A DNA stretch of 64,000 nucleotides from positions 62,510,001-62,574,000 of the forward strand of contig CM060989.1 in assembly GCA_030765065.1 (NCBI GenBank), written 5' to 3'. The DNA comes from Deroplatys truncata. Lineage: Eukaryota; Arthropoda; Insecta; Mantodea; Mantidae. Below the pieces are notes generated by a model. That model saw only the letters and a list, made by a program, of their open reading frames with translations. It ran no database searches and had not been told where the DNA came from. How positions within the stretch are numbered: position 1 is the first letter of the stretch; each line of letters begins with the position of its first letter. This document shows positions 22,360-35,204 of this stretch, one piece after another. The position numbers and the translations under genes are program-made.

Positions 22360-23907
22360 ATCTTTAGTTTATTTACAATTTTTAGGTTCATTGTCGCATT
22401 AATATTCACTTAAGGTGAAATCGAAAACGGTAAACAGCCTCGCATTTTTGTCTACATTTTAATGTTTCCTATTAATAAGGAGTGCTAACGAACGCATTTA
22501 TCAAATTTTAGCATCTAAAACCAAACGGTTGCAACGTTATTGGAGGATAAATGTGTCGTATTCATTCATTTTGTCGCATTTTAAGTGCACATAGCTCGGG
22601 AACCATTTATTTCAAAATATTGCACTAAATTTCATTTTGTCGATAAAAGTCCTATTCCATTACAGCACATACTAATTATTTTTAAAATGCACAAAAATCT
22701 ATATACAGTTTTTACTTATTTTAAGCATCTTCGGAATTTTGTGAAACTAAAATATTATATTGAGAATAAACCATAGTGTCCCTAAGAGAAGTCGGTAAAG
22801 TGGTAATGTTAGAGTGTTCGTAGTTATAAGTGAATAAACGCAGCGATTTACGTAGTTGATGCACGGTCATCACTAAGCGCTCTGTGAATCTGTGAGGAAA
22901 TACACAGAATCGCATACGACTTAGTAAGCGTTCTCATTGTTTAACCATGCACAGCAGCTTGCTTGACCTTTAGTTAAAAACAAACGTGTTTTACTACTCC
23001 CTCGTACAAAACAATTTACTTCTTTAATTATTTTAGACGAATCTTTAACAGTCACCATTACAGTAAAATATAAGTTTGAGTTTTTAAACTACGGAATCTT
23101 ACCATACGTAATACAATTATTTTTATTGATCCGTCACCGCCTACACTTGAAAAAATAGAAATTTCTTTACTTAAATAAAAATAAGAAGAGTGTGTTTGCT
23201 TATCAGTATGAAATTAGGTTTAAGGAATCAAAATAAAGCTGGATTTAAACAATTAGGTCTCAGAGTTATAACAGCTTGAAGTTGGGAATTTTAGGAAGAT
23301 ACGATAAATTTCAACAATTTTAATTGCAAAACTGTATTGTTCTGAATTTTAAGAGTTTGCATAAAGCATTGTATGGGGCTTGTCTCCAAATAAAATATGT
23401 TTCATTTCGTTTAAAAAATGCAAGGTCTATTTTCCTTTTATTTCGGAGATTTGAAATGGAATATCCCATACGTATTACGCAAGAATTGAACAAAGACAAA
23501 GCGTGTTTCGCCTTTTCAATGCCATGCAGGCAGCTTCTTCAGCATTGGTGTTAAGCGGGACAGTCAGCAGCTGCGGTTGCAGGCGCTTCTCTAATCCTTT
23601 ATTATACTATAACCTTTCTAAATTACTTTACAAGCTGATAACGGCTTTTTACAGCATGATGCTTGGATTTAGCTGCCAGATTTCCATTTAAGTATATTTT
23701 TCATCTTGTCCTTCAAGGATCAACTTCGCCTGTTGCGGTATCACGCTTCCCTCAATTGTTTTCTAGATCTCTAGAGTCTTTCTCTTGTACATGTTGCAGT
23801 ATTTATTCTAATATGTGACTTTCTGTCGAAATGCCATTTTCGTTTTTCCTCGTATTTTGTATTTTTTCACTTTTACTCTAATATATACATTTTTAAATCT
23901 ATTACTG
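22360..23907. other. Unassigned AT-rich sequence
   Basis: No repeat, splice-flanked exon or long frame could be supported over this 1.5 kb. Short open frames here (for example 23324-23554) have no recognisable motif and look like chance. Confidence 0.4.
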
Positions 23908-24610
23908 CCTCTACTACTTACAATAAATAAGTAGGGGAAGTATTGCATACCATCCAATAATTCGATGTCGAGATTTCACTGGAAATACGCCTTTTGAGCC
24001 TTACGGAATCCAAAAAGAGCATTTTAAGAAAAGGATTTGCCTGCACACGGGCGCTCGCGCGCGTATGTTTGTGCGTCTGTTAATTAACTCAAAAACGAAG
24101 TCGGTTAAATACCAAACTTGGTATTTAAGCTCAGCTATTTCTAAATATACAACACGAAGATTTTAAACAAAAACGATACCCCAAACAACCCTTTATATGA
24201 AAACATTTCGTAATTTTTGGTTTTCTCAAAAATGACTTGACGATTTTGATTAAAATACATAGTTTAAGATATTTGCATGACCTATAAAATCTAATCCTGA
24301 ATTTTCTGTGAATATTTATACACCTCTTAATTCAGAATTTTTTTATATATGTGGTAAACCGTAAGAGATCGAGGAAAGCTCACTGACCAAAAAATGTAGA
24401 TTTCGTTAAAGCACGCAATTTGTCAAATAAAAATGTTTGTTGCGTTAACCATTTCCGAGATATTCTTTGCTATTAGTTTGAATTTTAAAAACAGAATAAG
24501 TGAGAAATCACTATTCCTTTTTCCTCGTGATCAAGTAAAGACCATAGAATTTCAAAATCATACACAGTCATCCGCATTTTAAAAATCTGACCATGATTTT
24601 AGCTACTGTA
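23908..24610 (+). mobile_element. HINE-like element, old diverged copy
   Basis: CTACTACTTACAATAAATAA at the 5' end, CACGGGCGCTCGCGCGCG in place of plain (TG)n, and the AGATATTCTTTGCTATTAG block. It stops before the 3' hairpin. It resembles the copies at 17187 and 54700, perhaps a third subfamily. Confidence 0.7.
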
Positions 24611-24615
24611 TTTTT

Positions 24616-26406
24616 ACTTTCTCTACTACGTGTAGTAAGTAGGGGAAATATTGTATTCCACCCAAAAATTCGATACCGAGATTTCACCGGAAATAAATGT
24701 TTTGAGACCCCCTGAATCCAAAAAAAGCATTTTTTGAAACATGTCCGTGTGTGTGTCTGTATGTCTGTCTGTGAACAGTATAACTCAGAAACGAACAGTC
24801 GGATAAACACCAAACTTTACATTTAGGTTCAGTATCTTCCAGAGATGCGACACGAAGGTTTTCAAGAAAATCCCCCCACCTCAGATTACCCTTTACATGG
24901 AACATTATTCGAAAATTTGAATTTTCTCAAAAATGGCTCTAACGATTTTCATTAAAATATCATATATTTAAGATACTCTCATAACAAATAAAATGTATAT
25001 CTTGAATTTCCTGGGAATGTCTCCAAAAGTATTCTTCATTGTGAACGACGTTTGCATAACTGGTGAACCATAAGAGATAGACAAAATTTTACTACACAAG
25101 AAATATAGATCGCGTTAAATTACACAATTTATGTCATATACATTTTTGTTGTTGAGTGAACCATTTTCGAGATATTGCTTGTTATTCCCTTAAATTTTCC
25201 AATACTTATACTTTTTCTCAAATTCGTTATTAATTACTTTCTCTACTACGTATAGTAAGTAGGGGAAGTATTGCATTCCACCCAAAAATTCGATACCGAG
25301 ATTTCACCGGAAATACATGTTTTGAGATCTCCTGAATCCAAAAAAAAAGCATTTTTGGAAACATGTCCGTGTGTGTGTCTGTGAACAGCATAACTCAAAA
25401 ACGAACAGTCGGATAAACACCAAACTTGGTATTTAGGTTTAGTATCTTTCAGAGATGCGACACGAAGGTTTTCAAGAAACTCTCCCCACCCCAGACTACC
25501 CTTTACATGGAACATTTTTCGAAAATTTTATTTTTCTCGAAAATGGCTCTAACGATTTTGATTAAAATATCATATGTTTAAGATAATGTCATGAGAAATG
25601 AAATGTATATCTCAAATTTTCTGGGAATGTCTCCAAAAGTATTCTTCATTGTGAACGACTTTTGCATAACTGGTAAACCATAAGAGATAGACAAACTTGT
25701 ACTACACAAAAAATGTAGATCGCGTTAAAATACACAAGTTATGTCATATACATTTTTTTTGTTCAGTGAACCATTTTCGAGATATTGCTTGTCATATACA
25801 TTTTTTTGTTCAGTGAACCATTTTCGAGATATTGCTTGTTATTCCCTTACAGTTTTCAGTACTTATATTTTCAAATGGGAATTCGTTATTCATTTTTTTT
25901 GTCTTGGATATGCAAAGAGTATTAATTTGTGGGAAAGGGAATGGTGCTGCACATAGCAACCAGCTATTAAGGGATATCTATGTGCTTAAAGGCTACTGTA
26001 TTTCCAAATTGCCCTTGTGTGTATATATATATATATATATCCTTACATCTACAAGAAAATAAGCAATAAGATAGACTATGCAAATGTTTATCTCGATTAA
26101 CATGAAGTAGATGGAGAATAAGCGTTTGTATAAATAGTTTGTACAAGAGTAGAGAAAGTCATGTGAGTGTAACACATCAGATTTTTTTTATGTCCTGGAC
26201 ATACAAAGGGAATGGAATACTCCACATAGCAACCAGCTCTTAAAATATTTGACTATCGCTTAATGCGTACCATATTCCCCTTGCATCTACAAGAAAATTA
26301 GCAATAAGATTAACATCTCGATTAACATGAGGCATATGAAGAATAAGCGTTTGTAAAAATAGTTTGTACAAGAGTAGAGAAAGTCATGTGAGTGTAACAC
26401 ATCAGA
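24616..26406 (+). mobile_element. HINE-like element, subfamily A, host of a nested copy
   Basis: 5' part 24616-25235 and 3' part 26182-26406 join cleanly at AAATTCGTTATT/ATGTCCTGGACATAC once the guest is removed. Ends …AACACATCAGA followed by TTTTTC. Confidence 0.9.
25236..26181 (+). mobile_element. HINE-like element nested head-to-tail in another
   Basis: Complete guest copy inserted in the T run next to AAATTCGTTATT of its host, in the same orientation. It has an internal 48-bp tandem duplication (25744-25791/25792-25838) and a (TA)n tract at 26022-26040 that other copies lack. Confidence 0.9.
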
Positions 26407-26419
26407 TTTTTCATATATT

Positions 26420-26525
26420 TGTGTAATGAAAGTTTATCTCGATTAAAATTAGACAGAAGAATGAGCTTTTGTAAGAATAGTTTGTAGAAGTGAGAGAAGA
26501 GAAATTCATGGGAATACAATACATG
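26420..26525 (+). mobile_element. HINE-like 3' scrap, subfamily B
   Basis: GTTTATCTCGATTAAAATTA to GAAGAGAAATTCATGGGAAT, the B-type 3' end only. Confidence 0.55.
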
Positions 26526-26654
26526 AACTTTTTTCTTTTTAGCTAACGTCTTTTAACTGGGTAGGTCCAGTAGTACGGTGGATGTTTCTGTGAAATAAAA
26601 GCTCAATATTCCCTTTATCATAGGATAAAGAAAACCCAGAAATAAATTTGGTGT

Positions 26655-27460
26655 CAAAATTACATGAGTTTTTCTGCCCACTATCAACTATATAATTATT
26701 CTTATGAAACCTTATTTTTCTATCTACTTCATTTTAATCGAGATGAACCTTTGCAGAAATAAGTACATTGCATACTTCTTATATATACAAAGAGGACAGC
26801 GATAGTCAAATGTTTAAGAACTGGAAGCTATACGCTGGCCTTAAAATTCCAGATTGTTTTCATGCTATCGCGAGAAATAACTGAAAATCCACAGGACTTA
26901 AAAGAATGACAAGTATAGAACAAATCGAACCATCAGTAACAAATATCTCGGAAATGGCTTGTCACAAAAAAACTATTGAAAATAAAGTGCATGTTTTAAA
27001 GGGATCTACAGTTTGTGTGTAGTATGTTTTCATCTAACGCTTAACGTTTACTATTTATACAAGATTATACAAAATTCCTTCCAAAAAAGGGGGACTACAG
27101 AGATTATTCCCAAAAAACTGAAGATAAACATTTATATGTCATGTAAATATCTTTAATACGTGGTATTTTAATCAAAATCATTAGAGCTATCTATGAGAAA
27201 ATCTAAAATTTGATAAATGTTTTGTGGATAATTTGTTGAAAGTCTTCGAGTCGCATCTTTGGAAGGTAATGAACCTAAGTACTAAGTTTGGTATTTATTC
27301 ACTTTTTGTTTTTGAGTTAAACCCTTCACAGAAACACACAGACGGAAATTTTTTTATTCTTTGGATCTCAAAAGTGTATTTCCGGTGAAATCTCCGTATC
27401 AAATGTTTTAGTAGAACGCAATACATTCTCTACTTACAATAAGTAAGCAGTAGAAAAAGT
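26655..27460 (-). mobile_element. HINE-like element, subfamily B, near full length
   Basis: From AAATTACATGAGTTTTTCTG to AAGCAGTAGAAAAAGT, minus sense. It carries ATCGCGAGAAATAACTGAAA and ACAAATATCTCGGAAATGG. The microsatellite is reduced to ACACACAGACGG. The following 460 bases (27461-27924) contain nothing recognised. Confidence 0.75.
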
Positions 27461-27924
27461 AACAGGAAGAAAGACCTTAATCATGTAGGTACGTTAGCCG
27501 AGATTTAAACAATGTATTACGCTAACTGCATATCATGGAGATAAGCTAGATTTAGTAACATCATAGAACGCCTGTTGGTCTTCCAGCAAAGAATCAAACA
27601 ATCCAACAGCATACATTTAATTGGGAGCGTCCTACTCCATCTAGTGGACACTTCGGAACTACGCTTGCATATGCACGGTGCCTTAGACACACATAGTGGA
27701 GGGGGGGATTAAGAGGAACCAGTCGAGGAAATGTTTGAAGATCATTGCAGTATAATCAAACTGTAGTGGGTCTAAGAGTCTATCTATATCAGATATTATC
27801 GTTTTTAGTGTGCAAACTCCTGAGAACAAATAACGTTTTAAACCAGCCAACATAATGCATTAAGTGACAGTGTTATTGCCAAAACGCGTGGCATAGAGAA
27901 ACGGTGAAGCAGATAGGAAAAAAA

Positions 27925-29342
27925 ACTGTGTTACATTCACATAACTTTCTCTGTGCTCTATCGTTTATTAGAGGGTATACAAATTATTCTTACGAAAGTT
28001 TATTACCTTCTGTACTACGTATAGTAAGTAGTGGAAAAATTACATTCTACCTAAAAATTCGATATCGAGACTTCACCAGAAATACATGTTTTGAGACCAC
28101 CTGAATAAAAAAAAAGCATTTTTAGTAAAAGATCCGTGTGTATGTGTGAACAGCATAACTCAAAAAAAGTTTCGTAAATACCAAACCTGGTATTTAGGTT
28201 CAGTATCTTCCAGAGATGCGACATGAAGATTTTCAAGAAAATCCCTCCACCCCAGATTACCCTTTACATGGAACGTATTTCGAAAATTTTTATTTTTTCA
28301 AAAATTGCTCTAACGATTTTGATTAAAATATCATATGTTTAAGATATTTTTATGGGAAATGAAATGCATATCTTGAATTTTCTGGGAGTGTCCCCAAAAA
28401 TCCTCTCCATTCTGAATGGCTTTTGCATTACTGATAATTCGCAAGACATAAACAAACGTTTAGCACACAAAAAATGTAGATCTCGTTAAACCACACAATT
28501 TATGTTATATGCATTTTTTTCGAGTGTACCATTTCCGAGATATTCCCTGTTGTTTGTTTAAATTTCCCAATATCTCTCTCTTTCTTGCTATTGCTTAAAG
28601 CCCACTATATTCCCCTTGCACCTACAACAAAATTAGCAATAAGATAATTTCCGCAAATGTTTATCCCGATTGATATGAAGTAGATGGAGAATAAGCGTTT
28701 ATAAAAATAGTTTGTACACGAGTAGAGAAAGTCATGTGAGTGCAGCATATCAGACGTTTTCTCTCTCTTTTTCATTTTAATCAAACTACATTACACATTT
28801 CGTAATGGATACAAAGGCAATAGCGATAGTCAAATATTTACGAACTGGACGCTATATAATTCCATTCTCTTTCCGTGTAATCCCGAGAAAAAACTGAAAA
28901 TCGATGGGACCTAAAACGTATGACAAAGTATTAAACAAATCGAAGCACTAATAACGGATATCTCGGAAATGACTTATGCCACGAAAAAGTTCTTCCGAAT
29001 AAATTGTGTTTTTAAAGAGCTCTACATTTCTTGTGTGCTACACGTTTTGGTCTATCCCTTAACATTTACCAGTTATACTAGATTATAAAAAATTTCATCT
29101 GAATAAAGAGGACTTCAAAGGCTATTCCCAGAAAATTCAAGATATAAATTTTGTCATATAAAACCTTTAATATATAGTATTTTAATCAAAATTGTTAGAA
29201 CCAATTTTTTAGAAAACCAAAATTTTCGAAAAATGTTCCACGTAAAGAGTAGTGGTAGGTTTCTTGAAAAAGTTCCCGTTGAATCCTTGGAACATATTAA
29301 AGTCAAATATCCAGTTTGGTACCTACCTGACCTTTCATTCTT
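27925..29342 (-). mobile_element. HINE-like element, subfamily B, hit twice by A copies
   Basis: The 3' end (27925-28004) and interior (28757-29342) belong to one minus-sense B copy. One A copy splits it at 28005, and another begins at 29343 inside its GACCTTTCATTCTT segment. The order of events is B first, then both A copies. Confidence 0.75.
28005..28753 (+). mobile_element. HINE-like element, subfamily A
   Basis: ACCTTCTGTACTACGTATAG at the 5' end, a short GTGTGTATGTGTG, and GAGTAGAGAAAGTCATGTGA then GTGCAGCATATCAGA at the 3' end. A 100-bp interior deletion is likely around 28570. Confidence 0.8.
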
Positions 29343-30176
29343 ACTTTCTCTACTACGTATAGTAAGTAGGGGAAGTATTGTATTCCACCCAAAAATTCGA
29401 TACCGAGATTGCACCGGAAATACATGTTTTGAGACAACCTGAATCCAAAAAAAAACATTTTTGGAAACATGTCCGTGTGTGTGTCTGTCTGTGAACAGCA
29501 TAACTCACAAATGAACAGTCGGATAAACACCAAACTTGGTATTTAGGTTCAGTATCTTCCAGAGATGCGACACGAAGGTTTTCAAGAAAATCCCCCCACC
29601 CCAGATTACCCTTTACATGGAACATTTTTCGAAAATTTTAATTTTCTCAAAAATGGCTCTAACGATTTTGATTAAAATATCATATGTTTAAGATATTTTT
29701 ATGAAAAATAAAATGTATATCTTGAATTTTCTGGGAATGTCCCCAAAAGTATTCTTCATTGTGAACGACTTTTACATAGCTGGTAAACCATAAGAGATAG
29801 ACAAAATTTTACTACACAAAAAATGTAGATCGCGTTAAAATACACAATTTATGTCATATACAATTTTTTTTTGAGTGAACCATTTTCGAGATATTACTTG
29901 TTATTCCCTTAAATTTTTCAATACTTATTTTCCCAAATGGGAATTCGTTATTCATTTTTTTGTCTTGGATATGCAAAGAGTATTAATCTGTGGGAAAGGG
30001 AATGGTGCTACACCTAGCAACCAGCTATTAAGAGATATGTAGGTGCTTAAAGGTTACTGTATTTCCAAATTGCCCTTGTAAACATATATTCCCCTTACAT
30101 CTACAGGAAAATTAGCAGTAAGATAGAGTCTGCAAATGTTTATCTCGATTAATATGAAGTAGATGGGGAATAAGCG
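29343..30176 (+). mobile_element. HINE-like element, subfamily A, 3'-truncated
   Basis: A fresh-looking 5' end (ACTTTCTCTACTACGTATAG) and interior. It stops at GGGGAATAAGCG, about 70 bp short of the 3' terminus, where it meets an inverted copy. Confidence 0.85.
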
Positions 30177-30693
30177 TATATGACATAAATTGTGTATTTT
30201 AACGCGATCTACATTCTTTGAGTAGTAAAATTTTGTCTATCTCTTATGGTTTACCAATTATGCAAAAGTCGTTCACAATGAAGAATACTTTTGGAGACAT
30301 TCCCAGAAAATTCGAGATATACATTTCATTTGTCATGAAAATATCTTAAACATATGATATTTTAATCATAATTGCTACAGCCATTTTTGAGAAAATTAAA
30401 ATTTTCGAAAAATGTTCCATGTAAAGGATAATCTGGGTTGGGGGGATTTTCTTGAAAACCTTCGTGTCGCATCTCTGGAAGATACTGGCCCTAAATACCA
30501 AGTTTGGTGTTTATCCGGCTGTGCGTTTCTGAGTTATGCTGTTCGCAGACACACAGACGGACATGTTTCCAAAAATGTTTTTTTTTTTTGGATTCAGGGA
30601 GTTTCAAAACATGTATTTCCGGTGAAATCTCGGTATCGAATTTTTGGGTGGAATACAATACTTCCCCTACTTACTATACGTAGTAGAGAAAGT
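30177..30693 (-). mobile_element. HINE-like element, subfamily A, inverted partner
   Basis: Starts mid-element at TATATGACATAAATTGTG and runs to CGTAGTAGAGAAAGT. With 29343-29870 it makes an inverted repeat of about 0.5 kb per arm. Confidence 0.85.
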
Positions 30694-30699
30694 AAAAAT

Positions 30700-30805
30700 G
30701 TGAATTGAAAGTTCATCTGGATTAAAAAGAAGTAGCTAGAACAATAAGTTTTTAAAAACAGCGAATAGAGATTTTCATGTGAATGTAACACGGCAGATTT
30801 TCCTG
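30700..30805 (+). mobile_element. HINE-like 3' scrap, subfamily B
   Basis: GAATTGAAAGTTCATCTGGA to TCATGTGAATGTAACACGGC and AGATTTT. Confidence 0.5.
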
Positions 30806-31012
30806 AAACATGCTAACGTTTACTCTCACACTCATGTAGGGAAAGCAGCATAACTCAGGTTATTAAAAACCAAAGATGGTGATGCTGTATGTCAGGGTGG
30901 TCAACGTTCTAACTTGAGTCACTAGATATATAACCAGAGAAATCACCAGACAACCCATTTACAAAAGACACAATATTTCGGTCTTTGCAGTGAGTCATTG
31001 TCATATTATTTA

Positions 31013-32572
31013 CAGGATGGACCAGTACAATATCTCCAAAACTAAGCGTTGTAGAAAGAAATGTCTTGAATAAAAGTTGCTTGATATTATGGGGGAAAGT
31101 AGATGTCATTAGTCGTGTTTTATTTGGAGGACGTTATGGTGGTCATGGGAACCTACATATTGTATGTAGGTATCATTAGAAAATGGTTTATAAAAAGATG
31201 TTTATTTTGTGATGAGGAATAAGGGAACAAAATAAAAAATTTTGGTTCCCAATTATGAAACGTAACTTGGCCCTCAAATCACCACCCATGGACGGTCCAA
31301 CCATTCATGCGACGGTATTATTAATGTATTTGTATATTTGTGTTTACTCCACGTGGTGAAGCCATCTTGTGACGTGATTCATTTGTTAGGTTTGTTAGCT
31401 CCATCTGGTGTTAGCAATTCGCGGCAGTATTAGTGTTTGTTTGAAAGAATGCTACTGTTATTTTATTTAATTTTGGTTCTCTGTCCTCCGGCTAGCTATG
31501 ATCTTTTTGGTCAAGCACTTCTCTTTATACAGGTTGTGCAAACGGAAAGGAGTCTCTTATCCAAAGATAACACTGATAAAAGAATTTGTTTTACACTTTT
31601 ATTGTCGAACACATTTACTATCACATTTACACATTGATCTTGACACTCGCCAAACTGAAACTGTTATAATAACTTCATTACTGATAATTCTTAATTCGCG
31701 TACTTCAACTTTTTGTATAATTAACTTTATAACACTTGAGATTTTTCATAACTCTGCTACGCGTAACCTATGAATTGATAGCAGACGTATACTATACAAA
31801 TATTTCTGCTGGACTGAAGGCGACGTGTAACGTGCAAATGTTTTCGACGAACTGTCGGACTGAAGGACTTTACCTCTAACCTAGCCCTTTTTATACTCCT
31901 ACACCCCGATATGCCTAAAGATTATAACTGAGCTGCTATTGGCTAATAAGACGCTCCAACATTAGCGTCTATTTTTATATCCAATGAAAATTATGAACAC
32001 ATATGCTCTAGGAAAAATGTTCCAGCAAATTCTAAAATAAAACGCGCCAATATTACGTAACTTCCTCGTCTCTAATAATGATAAACAGCTCACCCCCTCG
32101 CTGCATTATTACACGCTATTATTGTCAGTTTCAGTAAGGCCGTAAAAATTTACTTCTCAACAATAATTACAATCAACAAACATCTCAAATCAATGTCACA
32201 TAAAAATGCATATTCACACTATAATCATTCTTTACATTTAAATAATTTGTGATACAAATTACTGCATCATTCATTACACAGACATTCAAATTTTCGTTGT
32301 TATTTACGTTGGTGTAAGAACAATAGCAAATTACTTTATACAAATGTTATTTAGTTTTTTATGAGGAGTGAGAAAGCATAAAGAAAGCAGGTTCCCAATT
32401 AAAAAAAATTAAATTTACGGTAAAATGACCATTGCAACGTCCTCCAAATAAAACACGACTAATTTTATTCTTTACTCTCCCTCATATCAAGCAACTTTTA
32501 TCAACGACATTTCTATCTACAACGCTTAGTTTTGTAGATATTGTACAGTCTCAACTTAAATGGTCCAACCTG
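31013..32572. mobile_element. DNA element with ~110-bp inverted ends, holding LTR3
   Basis: Left arm CAGGATGGACCAGTACAATA… to about 31130 pairs with the right arm (on minus CAGGTTGGACCAT, then GTACAATATCTACAAAAC… to about 32430). Shared words include AAACTAAGCGTTGTAGA and AAATAAAACACGACTAAT. TA flanks both ends. Without the LTR it would be about 600 bp. There is no transposase, so it is a MITE-like derivative of unknown superfamily. Confidence 0.75.
31308..32269 (-). mobile_element. Solo LTR, diverged subfamily (LTR3)
   Basis: On + it starts TGCGACGGTATTATTAATG and ends TTACTGCATCA, flanked by TTCA (31304-31307, 32270-32273). It shares the CCTCCGGCTAGCTATGATC, CAGTTTCAGTAAGGCCG and TTTTTATACTCC blocks with LTR5. 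Its U5 end is shorter than in LTR1, LTR2 and LTR5. Confidence 0.8.
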
Positions 32573-32624
32573 TATATACTCCTCTGTAATATTCTTTTCT
32601 TTGATGCAGACGCTTGGTTATCAC

Positions 32625-33274
32625 TAGGGCTGCGACATCGGAGTCGCTACATGGAGCAACGCGAATAGAATAGGAAGGTAAGGGTGTAGCGAAAAGGGCT
32701 GACGTTGACCCCGCGCGGTAGTCTATAGAATAAGAATTACGCATTCTCGCTAACATTTACTTTGCAATATTATTTATAACATATACAGCTGACTTATATA
32801 ACTGAAATTTCTTTTTAAATCATTAATGCAAAACGCCATGTCACAATGTGCGCATGGATAAGATTTTGCAGCGAATTACAACCAGCAACTTTGTATGCTG
32901 TAGTTTATATCGGCAGAAATGAATGCCGTGCATAGTTCTTCATTAAACGCTTGATATTTTGAAAGTGACTCTTGGTATAGCAGTTTATCCTCACATTTTG
33001 CAATACAGCACTTGTGTTTTTCTGTGTTGACATGTCTTCGCAGTTACTCGACCTACTATCCCTAGAAACAATTGTGCTATTGCACGGTTTCCAATAAAAG
33101 TTTTCATTAATAATAGAGAAAACATTTTCCCATACTCCAGGATATTTTTGCCACGTTGTTGACTTTAGTACCCTTTCCTTTGGCAACGTGAGCACTGTAC
33201 AGTTAACACTTTCGCAGAAAACAATCGATTACTGATGCTTCTAAACAAACGTAACGACTCCGATGTCGCAGCCA
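32625..33274. mobile_element. Non-autonomous hAT element
   Basis: Inverted ends TAGGGCTGCGACATCGGAGT and (minus) TGGCTGCGACATCGGAGTCG, flanked by the perfect 8-bp duplication GTTATCAC (32617-32624 and 33275-33282). At 650 bp it is too short for a transposase. Confidence 0.9.
32905..33195 (-). pseudogene. Possible BED-finger remnant inside the small hAT
   Basis: A 96-codon frame contains VWENVFSIINENFYWKPCN and STIVSRDSRSSN, reminiscent of the start of a BED zinc finger (aromatic-rich lead, then Cys pair). Only one of the expected Cys/His pairs is clear. A deletion derivative that kept the transposase start is the natural reading. Confidence 0.4.
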
Positions 33275-33282
33275 GTTATCAC

Positions 33283-35204
33283 CTTCCTACTCCACCATAA
33301 CTGCTGATTACCTGGGTTAACGTTCAGTGTTAAATTAAGCACTGAAGCACTCTGTGGACATAAATTCTTCCGTATATGTTATTAAATGTTGAAAATTACT
33401 GTAAATCACTATACTGTAATAGTATAAAGTACAACTTATAGTTATGTTTTAATATGACTTCGCGTACTTACCTAAACCAAGCAATTAAATTTCTTCTTGT
33501 TACGCAGATATTGTTCCTTTAAATATAAAACCTTATACAAATAGACAACAACGCTTACACCAAAAATTGCAAAAACAATTCAAATTAGTAATAATAACTT
33601 AATAGCGCAATAATCTAACCTAATAATAATTAATAGGTAATTAAATAATTAAGTACTTGTATAATTATCCAAATTAATATAATATAATCTAGGGTGAATA
33701 GTAATGTATAATTCATATAATTAATATTATAACCGGTGTGTCAGTTTGTGACTAAATGGTCGACGTGCAAAGTTTGAACACCTACGAATATGAAAACAAG
33801 GCACCATCATAACATATACAATATAACTAACCTGTAACAGGTGTGTATTTGCGGAGGAGTTGCCACTTATGAATGGAAACTAACAACCCGAATATCACCA
33901 GATTCTAGTGACTTGGTCCATAATGTGGAAAAATGTCAAAGTTGCATTTTAGTAACCTCTCATATATTGTAACTTCTTTACTTTTAGACTTCGCGGAGGA
34001 TAGGGAATGGTTCTTGAACATTCTTCCCCCCAACCGGAAGTCGAACACGAGATCGAAGCCAGAATGTTGACGAACACACCTAAATGAGACTACTGACGTT
34101 ATTCCATGAACTGTAATCTTCTCAGTAAAGGGGCAGAGCAGGAGTGTCGCTTTGCACATGGATAGAGAGGCGTGCGACGATCATCGGGCATGTATGTCAG
34201 GGTAGGAGAGGTATATGGAGCCAGCGATTAGTTATAAGAACCATTGTATGTTTAGGGTGCGGTAGTTTCCGATGTATCTGTCGTCCACGATAGTCTTGCA
34301 CTTGACCTTGCTGAAACTGCATTTGAATACATGCGGAAGCCAGTCCAACGAAGATCAATACTATTGTGGTCGAGTTATAACGGCCTTAACCGCCAGTCGG
34401 TTTAAATAAATAACATCCTATTAGTACAACGAACCTTGTCTCAAAGGGATGCTGCGGAATTGAACCTCCGACTTCGTATACAGGTTGATATACGGTACTG
34501 CGTCGGTAGAGAACTGCTTTTCACTAGGACATTTTGTGCATCTTTACACACGAGATGGGAGTGACCACAGATCACAGAATTTGCATAGTTGAGTGCTAAG
34601 CCAAGACATACTACGCTACAAAAACCGTCCACTTATTTGAGTTTGCTGAAATTAAGAGTTTACGAGACGCAAGAGAAAGACGTTCCAAATGTAAATACTA
34701 GAAAGGTGTGATACAAGTCCCATTTCACTAAGGTGACCTCGAAACTGTTGGCATCCACCGCTACCACTCATTCTGGCCAGATGCACTAGTGAAAAACTAG
34801 CTACAAAGTATTGATTTCATGTGCAGACAACCGACTTGCGGCAACGGTAGAATAAAACTAAAGACCCCATATAAGGCGTTGTATTAAAAGCACTTTCCGT
34901 TACGAAAATGAGTGCTTAACATCCTACTCGTCGCTAACTTTTCGTGTTCCTCCGATCCGCCACATTAAAGTATACTCACATCTAGAGCTCCTGACGGCGC
35001 GATCCTAGCTAGTGCGCAGCATTTAAGGGACGATTAAAAACCCTATCCCGCAAATGTTAAATCTGCTAAATTCATGATCCATTATCTCAGAAACTATTTA
35101 ACATATCTGACTGAAATTTTTATAAGATGAAGGTGAGTGATCTACTTTTATGATCTACTTTTATACAGAAAGTTTGTTTATTAGAAAAATAGGGATATGT
35201 ATTC
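33283..35204. other. Mostly unassigned; one probable old SINE2
   Basis: 33925-34150 on minus reads GTGTTCGACTTCCGGTTGGG, then GGGAAGAATG and CCTATCCTCC…GAAGT. This follows the order of B box and body seen in SINE2, with much divergence. The remainder, including 34160-35200, holds no repeat or exon I can support. Confidence 0.35.
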
